Under the pieces are notes generated by a model. It saw only the letters and a list, made by a program, of their open reading frames with translations, did not search any database and had not been told where the DNA came from. The position numbers were made by a program, and so were the translations under genes. Positions 55,634-64,000 of a DNA stretch of 64,000 nucleotides are shown here, piece by piece; within the stretch, counting starts at the first letter, position 1; every line of letters starts with the position of its first letter. This DNA is from Coleophoma eucalyptorum (Eukaryota; Ascomycota; Leotiomycetes; Helotiales; Dermateaceae): assembly GCA_026120035.1 (NCBI GenBank), contig JALRME010000004.1, positions 744,001 through 808,000 of the forward strand, in the 5' to 3' direction.

Positions 55634-58448
55634 ACCGGTTGTAACTCCCCTCATTCTTTGTCTCACTTGTTGTGTGCGGGAGAGGGAGAGGGAGAGGCGT
55701 GGGTTGGTCTTACTTGTTGTCGTGTCTCAACCGGTTTGCAGCACCACCACCACCACTTCGTTTCTTTGCGCAGACCTACTCTCTTCTTGTCCCATGGGGG
55801 TGGGTTTTGGATGCATGCGCACGAATCAGAAGCCGGCGCTTCCTCCTGTCGCCTGCTCTCACTCTGCGCTCTTGATCACTTTCCTCGAACTGTTGACGAC
55901 GGCTGTGATTTGCGCAAGGCTTTGTGCTCTTTTTTTTTCAGCATGTAGATTTGAGGACCTATTTTCATGCTATATACGGTGCTGCGCTTTCTGAGGGGCC
56001 GTGATTCATGGGGATGATGACGATGATGATGTATCTCCCACGTTTTCTTCACTGCAGCTCGTATTCGCATCGTATATACCTTTCTCGTTTCTTATTTAGA
56101 ACACCAACTAGAAATAAAGAAAAAAGAGAGGGAGAGTGAGCTCGCGCGCACACAAAAAATAATTAAACATATCATCTGGCTTCAGTGGGAAAAATGAAGA
56201 CTAGAGACAAAAAGAATGGATAATTATGTAAGGTACACCGACACCTACACTGCCGCTGCTGTGCGTTGCAAATCTGCTCAGCAGCCTGTCTTCTCCCCCC
56301 CCCCCGCGCGCCTCCCTTACATGGAGCTTTTTTGCACTCTTCGCTTCCCGAGTGCCTAAATGCAAAATGCGATAGAAAGTCATAGAGAAAGAGACAGCCT
56401 TTCCGGGCGGCTGGTTTGGATTGGCTTCCCCGAACATGGGGTTTTAGAAAGTGGCTTTTTGTTCCTATCGCTTTCTTGGGGATTACTGGATGGGAAGGTT
56501 GTGCGAAGGTGATGTGACGGTGTGACTGCCACTGTGACCGTCCCCAATCCTCCAAATTCGACAGAATAGGGAAGAGGATTGGTTAGGTGTGGAGTACTCG
56601 CACTATATCCCCAAATGAGAGAATACGGCATGCAAACTGCGGAAGCAGTGCTGGGCAGTATTATGTTATGGGCTTCTAGATCTCGAGTCCTCTGCTCAGC
56701 AACCGTCGATACGGTTCTGGCGGGGAGGATCACGTTGGTCTTCCTCTCTGCCACAATGCCTTTATCCGCTCGCGTCTATTTCACTTTCCTCCAGTCACAA
56801 TCTCACTTAACCACATCACACCACCACCCTTCCAGCCCAGATCGTGGGGGGTTCTACAGGGATTTACTCTGTGTCCAAGAGATACGAGACTCCGGGCCAG
56901 GTGACCAGCGGCTGTACCGAAGGCACAGTACGAGCCACCGCAGATACGTACCAGAAACTGCACCTCTTATCAATTTCCAACCAGACTCGGATCTGATATC
57001 GGGCGGCGTGCTTGTCTTTGTTATGTTTTGCTTTGCTCTGAGATAAAAGGGAAGTTGGGCGGGGTGGATGCCTCTTTGTGTAGATGGGCAAGTTGGAAAT
57101 GGAAGGAGACTCATTGGTGGCCTTTTTGAAAAGGTACCCAGGTACATTGCCTTACCTGCCTATCGAGACCTGTCTGTTCATGGGATCCCAAGGTGCCAAC
57201 CCCACGGAGATTCCATTTTCTTCAATCTCCAAGCCAGCTGCGGTGGCAAAGATCCAGGAAGAGAAGGAGATAGCTACGCACTGTAGTCAGGTGTCCACGT
57301 GTAAGGCAGATGGGGTGATAATCGCAGCGGTGTTCGGAGTTGTAATAAGAAGAAGAAATAAAAATAACTGATTGAGTTGAGTTGTGCCTTACATTCATTG
57401 TCTTATCGCAATCCAGCAAGACATAACCAAACGCGGTTGTATATGTCCCAGATAACTTCCATCTAGAGCGAGCCGAGCGGCAACCCCCGAACTCCGAGTT
57501 ATGAGCCATCTGCCCAGCATCTGAATAATTTAAAAAAAAATTAAAAATTAAGAAAGAGAGAAGAGAATTAAAAATGAAAAGCCTAGAAAAATCTCATATT
57601 GTCAGGTGGTTCGAGAAAATTTCAAAAAGAAAAAAAAAATGAAGGAAAAAGAAAACAAGAGGGAATTCAGAAAGATCTTTCGTGTCACTTCTAGAATTGC
57701 TTCACTTGCATCGTGACATGCAGACCAAGAGGCAGAAATGCATTCACATGACCCTCTCCCCACCGCCTACCAAGTCCTTCATCACACGTGAAGCGCCCCA
57801 TATAATCCCCCTCCCCAAGGAAAGAGGAAAAAACGATAGTCCGAAAGAAATAATGCCCAACCAGCCCAACGGCCCCAACCCGCCGCGTCGGAAAAGCGAT
57901 CCTACCTATTTACGATTGGCGGATGATGGAATTGACATCCCGAAAAATCTCCCATCCCTCCTCTGCTTTTTCCTTTGTGCCCCAAAAGCGACCAACGAAT
58001 CCGAACGGGTTTCTCCGCTTCCGCCAACGCCCTCCAGTACAAGAGTGAAGGTAAGCCAACTAACTGCACGGCGAAGGAAACAAAATACCCATGAGACGGG
58101 AGGGGGAAGGGACCATAATCAACGAGCCAATCACAATTTTTACAATTCGATTTCTTCCCTTGTTTTTTTATCGAGATTTTATTTTATTTTTATTTTTTCC
58201 CCTGCGCGGTTTAGGTAATGAGCACGAAAAGATTTCGGGCCTCCTTCGGAGGTTTTAACGCTAGGGTGGCAGGGGTAGGAATCGATCTGATTCGCGGAAT
58301 GGAGGGGGGGTGTGTGTGTGTGGTTGAGCAAGCAAAAAAATCGGTCCGGAGGCTTGGTTTTGGCCTTCTGGGGCTAGGACCCTTGTTGGGCTTCTATGCG
58401 ACGGACTAGACTAGACTAGAAGGACGCATGGAAGTTCTGCGCGGTCGA

Positions 58449-58476
58449 GGGGGGGAAGGGGGTGGAGGGGGGGGGG
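58449..58476 (+). repeat. G-rich block, potential G-quadruplex
   Basis: Runs of 7, 5, 2 and 10 G separated by AA, T and A. The long outer runs can supply four G-tracts with short loops, so quadruplex formation is plausible. A run of 7 G followed by (TG)n lies 140 bp upstream at 58304-58320. Confidence 0.65.
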
Positions 58477-61400
58477 CTGCGCGAGGGGAAACAAGGGTGT
58501 GGATGGCTTGTTCGTTTTTGCTCCTGGTGTGCGCAGCCAAAGAGAGACGCGTGGTACCTGCACTAGACTCGTGGACCGTTGCGGCATTTCGAAATACGGG
58601 TGAAATGTCTTTCGTGGTGGATGGGCGATCGACATGAGGTAGAGTCGGAGGATAATTGTGCGCGGTCTGGTTTGTTAGGGATAGAGAATGCTCATACCAT
58701 TTTGTCTTGCGACGAGAATAGAAGCAATCTAGACTTGTAAGAGGGTTATTGACGGTCATGCCATAGTCAACCTTAAACTACAGAATGGAATCCCGAAAGA
58801 GCACATCGGATAGTGCGTACTCGCTCGTAGAGCATCGGACTATAGGCATGAATACTCCTCATCTCTCAAAAGTGGCTTGCTTGCCCGTTTCCGTTTCAAC
58901 ATGGCATCCGCCTCGCTTCGAGCCCGCGACGATAATGCCCTGCGAGTTTTGCATGGTAATGGAGCACATACCCTTCCTAACTTGCCCCCCGCTGCTATGT
59001 GTTTATCCGATCTCTTCCTACTGTACCTGCGCAAAGCCTCTGGGCGGAAAAAAGGAGGAGGCCTGGCCCCAACGATCATTCAAGATAATTCCCGTCTGCT
59101 TCTCGATAGCCTTCGGCTGTTTCGTGCGGAGCAGTGGATTTGCAGAAGTCGTCGCGAGAGTCCTGCGACGTGGGACTGGGAATTCCGGATCACACCTTCC
59201 ACTTTCCGCGGCCTGAAATGAGGTCCGATACCTTGTCTCTTGATTTTCTGCTGGCTGTACGCGAGATATTCACGATGCTGCAATAATGCGATCGGTAGGT
59301 ACACTGCACTCTGTACCTCTGCGCCGTCTTGGTCCTGCACTGGTACTGTACGTACCTTTTCCCGGCCGTTGCAGTGGAAGAAAGAATTACGGTCAAGCGG
59401 ATAAATACAGACACGCACGAGGAGGAAACGTGGCTTGCTGGGTATCTACTGTGCGGTATCATTGCTTCTCCCTGCATCGCCCATGCCCATCAAGCACCCT
59501 GCAAATCCGAAACCCAGACAAAGAGGTAAATTGTATAGCAAGCGACCATTTTCCGTCCATCCATTCATCCATGATCCAGCCATCTGTCAACCCCATCGAC
59601 CTTTTCTTTTTAAGCTCCCCTCTTTTAAGTTCCCGGGAAGGGTAAAAAGAAGAAGGCACAGGAGATGACATGGTTAAGATGCTCAAAGCAATCTGTGCCT
59701 TCGACAGCGATACGCAAACCAGGGCCCTGAGCCGTTTGGGAAGAATTGTGATTGAAGTCGCGGATCTTGGTACCCATTTATCCGGACCAGGAGTTTGGGC
59801 ACGAACGGCGACACCCGCCTATGCCTTGCTACAGTAACGATGCGCTGCTTGGGCCGCCGGGTGTGGACTCGAGAAAGGCCTGAAAAGCAAAAAGGCTGAA
59901 GATATACCTAGAAGATACTATAACTGTAAAGTATGATTGACAAGAATAATCTCTCGGGAACGTAGGGAGAGGTCCGGGGAACGGTCCGTCGCTTGGACGA
60001 GGGACCGTGGGTCTTCCTGATCGGGCAGTGAGCCGTATCTTCTCGTCGTTCCAGCGTTTTGGATCCTGAGCAGGGATTGCGGTTGATGGGGGCCCAGGGG
60101 CCAGAATGCCTCATTTCCCTTGACATTCTCTCTTTCGAACGGTTTTTGGATCTGCCCTGGATTTGATTTTAATTAATTACATTTTATTTTATTTTTCCCG
60201 TTTCAACGTTTAGCATGTACTTTTGGGCCCTTTGAGCAATGCGTCAAGCTGTCACCCCACGACGCAGGCGAACGTTCTACTTCTTCTTCTTTTCCCAAGC
60301 TCCACTTTCTTCCCTGTAAACATGCCCTCCTCGCACCCCCCCCTTAGTCCCCGTCCCGACAAAAGACCCCCTGGATATCCACCGAGTGGGAAACAAACGT
60401 TACGTTAAATGACCGCCGCCGACAACAATACTACCCCTTTCATCTCGGTCGGTGTTATCCTGAGAAAAACGTCAAGCTTGAATATTCCTTGTCGGGATTT
60501 GTGTGATGAAGATCATGACATGGTTTACCAGTCAGAGCATTATGGCGAGAAACCGCACCGTGAAAGAGAAAAATAAATAAATAATAATAACAGACTAAAC
60601 CCGTGATGCCAAAACCCTCGACTCGAGGAGGGGGGGTACCCGACCGGTCGCGAGAACACGGAAGAGGAAAGGAAGCCCCAAGCTCACAGCCATGCGCAAC
60701 TGTCTCATGGCAACGCAACGAGGCAGAATAGAAGGAGGAAGGAAGGAAGTAGGTAGGAAGGATCTGATCACCACAATCACATGCCTTTGAGCGTGCTGAA
60801 CAGGATTTGTGTGCCAGCGAAGTCCTGGATGCCAGCCAATGCATCCCGCATTTCTCTCCGCGCTCTTGGGGTACACACCATCTTGCTAGAGCTGTCAATG
60901 CGGACAACAAACTAGAAAGATGAGGCGCTGGTAGGAAAGGGGAGAGCTAGAGTTTTCATAATCAATAGTATCGAAGGCGCATGTAATAATGTGCTGTCCA
61001 AATGAAGAAGTTTAGTTTGTATGAAGAATACTTATTAGCGAATATAAGGGCCGTTAAAGGGCCGTGTCAAAGAAGGTCTGTTAGTGAGATACCTTATTAC
61101 TCCATGCGTACTCCGTACCTCTGATATTTATTCTCAGCTGCATGGCGAGTAAGTGCCAGAAGTTAATCGGACTTTCTCCCGCTTCCCGCTGAAGAGGAGG
61201 CTTAGATGGCTTTTTGAAACTTTGACCACCGAGTCAACCACGATCTATACCAGATTCCAACACCCTTCAGAAATCAAGCCTCATAGACCTGACTCGTTTT
61301 CACACCCTCACCAGCTGGCATTGCATGCTTTCCCGTGCGATCAAACAGTTCTGGTCACAATCACATCTCCAATCCCCCATCTCCATCCCGCCCTCGCGCC

Positions 61401-64000
61401 CTCTCCCATCCCCCTCGAATTTTCCCCTCTCCCGCCAACCTCGCAAAGTAACATCGTCTCAAGATTGCGCGTGTCATCACTCACGAAGAAGGAAAATGCA
61501 TCAGAGAAGCCTCCTCACATCAAACCCACGCGAGATGGTTGGCAACCTCCGTCCACGGGGCCAATCCGTCCACCCCAAACTCCCAAAAACGCGCGGGAGT
61601 TACCTTTCCTGCTTCCCCGGACCAGGGTGGATGCTTGCGTAGCGCGCGTGATTGGCGGATAAACGTTTTTTCGATCCCCCCACGGACCCAAAGAGTCCAT
61701 GGGAGTCTGGTCCATTCTTAGAGCCCTTTCGGACCTTTGCTTACTTTTTTCCTTTTGTTTCGTATCCCGTCACGAGATTGAGCTTATACCTACGAACGTA
61801 TTGGAGTCCAAAGTCATTCCAGATTCTAGACTCCTTCTGGAATTGATCAGAAGGGTCGCGACGGAATAATGTATCTCCCCATTGCACGACCCTTTTCGCC
61901 GCCATTGTGGTGTGATGCAAAGAGAGGCAAAAATCAAAGATGACGACGTTGCGTTGGGCATGGGATACGATATTGATCTCCGCAATAGCTTCCAAAAATC
62001 ACGAGAAAGGTAGTCATGGTATGTAGACATAGCGGTAGAGATATTCAGGACTGGATGTGTGCGTGTTTGTTGTCCTGGCGCGCCCCTCCCTCTACCGACA
62101 AACCGATCCTGTCATGACACATGCGCGCGCCCTTTTTGACAGCTTGACCACCGACGCATGCATGCATGTACGGCAAAGTGGGCTCCTAGATGCAGGATCT
62201 CTAACATCACATCCTAAGATGCACCTGCAGAACGAGCATAGAAAGCTTATTGCCGTTCCAATTGTATGCGATGTGATGAACCATTTACTCCGTCTCTCTT
62301 TCTCTCCAAGAGTGGAGGAAGAAAAGCTTTCAAGCCCACCCACATGCGGTCCGTTTCCCTGCCATGTAGGGCTGGCAAACCTTCGGTGTTGTATAGGCTT
62401 TAGCCAAAGGTTTCTTGATTATGTGCATGCAGCTATTTTGACTTTTCTGTGGACAAAGCTGCCGGGGTTGTTTGCGAAGCGGCACAGGAAGCCACGGGTA
62501 TCAATCGTCTGTTTAAGATGACGTCGAGTTTGTTTGCTTTTGTACGATGCTTTGATAGAAGGTCTGGGGCATTAGTTGCAAGATTTTCAAGACTTGAGAG
62601 ACGGACCTCTTTTCCTTGTATGGACTCCAGTGACCTTGGAATAGATGAAGAGATAGAGTTTTGCTCCCTTTGTCATGTACGGGTGGTGCGGAGAGTTGTT
62701 GTGCTTTCTTGAGCGACTAGCAGCAGCCTCCTAGCATCTCCTCCTCACCTCCCTCCTCGCTATCAATCACCTGCTGCTATCCGAGATGCCTCCCTGCACT
62801 ACCGCCAATCCCATTCCATCAGCGCAACGAATACAAAGAAAAAGGCAAACAAACAAAATCAAAAGAAAGTTCCACAAACCAAAGCCTCGATTCATTTGCC
62901 CCCCTTGGAGATTCTTTTACAGCTCAGTCTTTGTCGGACTATTCTGCTAATACAACACTAGGATCGGCGGGAAGGGCGAAATAATGCGGAGAAGGTTCAC
63001 TGAGGATATGGGTTTTGCCCATCGCTTCACTGTGAAAGCTAGAGATGACGTAGAGGCGTATTGGCGACAAGCCTGATCTCTTTAAGCATCCTAGCAATCA
63101 ATCTTTGGATCATTGTTATGCTTGAATGCCCGTTTCGACAGATTCACTTTCAGGAGTAAATAGAAAGATACCGGGGTTTAAAGTTTGATCTATCACGCGG
63201 CGAGCGCAAGAGTCAGTCACTCTCACCCCCAGGATCCTTTTTAATCGCATCCCGGAACGGAAGCATGTTTGAGGTAGTAATTCTTTTTTATTATTATGAT
63301 TATTGTGATTTTGGATTTTTGATTTATTTTCCATGTGCAACTTTGGAGTTATTACCTAAGCATCGGGGTTTGTTGAGCGACGCTCCGTTTTCATTCATTC
63401 CAGGTCTTGAAGTTATTTTTTGCGTGGCCTCGTGATACCTGAACATTCCTCCTGCCCGAACCCCCTACAAACAAACGATCGGACCGCGGACCGTGAATCT
63501 GATGGAGATAAGGCAGCAATGGGTCGACTGATCTGTCAAGATTTTCCGCAAAGACTGGATAGCAAAAGCCGAGGCTGAGAGTAGCTCAGCTGATGGGCTT
63601 TTTCTTTACGTAGATTATCTTCAGAATAGACACATTCGAGGCTGGGGGCCAAAGGCAGAAGTTTTTGGAAGCTCCAGGTGTGGGGATGATGTAAGCAAGA
63701 GGGCGAATGGCTACAGTACGTTATGGAAATAATGCGGAGGGTTAGTCGACTAGACTCAGGGTCCTTCCCTTCTCCGCATTTCGTGTTGATCAGCTGCCGA
63801 GCAAAACGCTCTTTCGTAGTGGTCGGATAAGTCTTTTACCCCTTTGCCTCTGAAGGATTCAGTCCGGTGATTTGAGGAGAAGCTGGGGTCAATGCCTTGA
63901 TTTTGGCAAAAGGGAAGATGGAGAAGGGAAATTGGAACCTGTGGGACATAACCAGAAGGATGATGACGTGAATTCACTCCATGGTGTTACAGAAGGCCCG

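Larger units (their letters stand above)
55202..64000. other. 8.8-kb region without a supported gene
   Basis: No frame here exceeds 178 codons and none shows a domain, signal peptide or convincing splice series. It holds long C and G runs, GAGAGG repeats at about 55678-55698, (CAC)n at about 55741-55755, a G-rich block at 58449-58476, GGAA/GGTA repeats at about 60733-60760 and ATGCATGC at 62157-62168. This looks like an extended regulatory region, a long spliced 5' leader of a gene beyond the right edge, or a non-coding RNA locus. I cannot choose between these. Confidence 0.5.

Noticed and set aside
61153..61662. 169-codon plus-strand frame in the gene desert
   Set aside because: Pro/Ser/His-rich composition reflects CT-rich DNA; another frame is also open and there are no family motifs.
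62150..62172. GCATGCATGCATG tract as a CRISPR or insertion-element end
   Set aside because: It is a short tetranucleotide repeat without spacers, terminal inverted repeats or target duplication.

Overview
The window looks like nuclear DNA of a filamentous ascomycete. The protein repertoire and intron style (mostly 45-75 nt introns, GTAAGT/GTATGT donors, CTGAC or CTAAC branch sites) suggest a Leotiomycetes plant-associated fungus of the Botrytis/Sclerotinia kind; that placement is inference, not a search result. I resolve 20 protein genes with confidence and three doubtful small ones. Nearly all are split by short introns. I rebuilt the exon joins by hand, requiring phase to be kept and a family motif to be continuous across each junction.

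Layout. 0.3-2.3 kb: secreted rhamnogalacturonan hydrolase (GH28, minus). 3.8-5.7 kb: chaperonin subunit CCT5 (plus). 6.4-8.9 kb: CCCH zinc-finger/2EXR fusion (plus). 9.6-10.3 kb: BTB protein (minus). 11.5-12.2 kb: doubtful interrupted small membrane-protein gene. 14.0-15.6 kb: neutral amino-acid permease (plus), converging on an amidase (15.9-17.8 kb, minus). 18.1-19.3 kb: AlkB-like dioxygenase (minus), sharing a 534-bp promoter region with CDK1/Cdc2 (19.8-20.9 kb, plus). 22.1 kb: 53-residue membrane protein (minus). 24.0-24.6 kb: riboflavin kinase (plus). 25.5-27.7 kb: Zn2Cys6-PAS gluconeogenesis regulator of the acuK/ERT1 type (minus).

29.9-38.7 kb is a metabolic stretch: DHA1 MFS transporter, FAH-family hydrolase, peptidase C45/isopenicillin-N-acyltransferase-like protein (all minus) and a cytosolic polysaccharide-deacetylase-like enzyme (plus, divergent from C45). 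39.0-40.5 kb: Lsb5-type VHS/GAT adaptor (minus), divergent from an 866-codon unrecognised protein (41.1-43.7 kb). 44.4-46.4 kb: RPD3-type histone deacetylase with unusual substitutions. 47.0-48.3 kb: secreted AA11 LPMO with a probable chitin-binding C-terminal module (minus). 52.2-55.2 kb: CCCH + CHY zinc-finger protein (plus). The last 8.8 kb (55.2-64.0 kb) has no gene I can support; it is rich in homopolymer C/G tracts and low-complexity repeats, which is striking against about one gene per 2.7 kb elsewhere.

Functional threads: plant and fungal wall polysaccharide attack (GH28, AA11), nitrogen and small-molecule catabolism (permease, amidase, FAH, C45, deacetylase-like, MFS), and core housekeeping and control (CCT5, CDK1, RPD3, Lsb5, riboflavin kinase, acuK/ERT1). 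I saw no transposon, CRISPR array, rRNA or tRNA gene that I could support.
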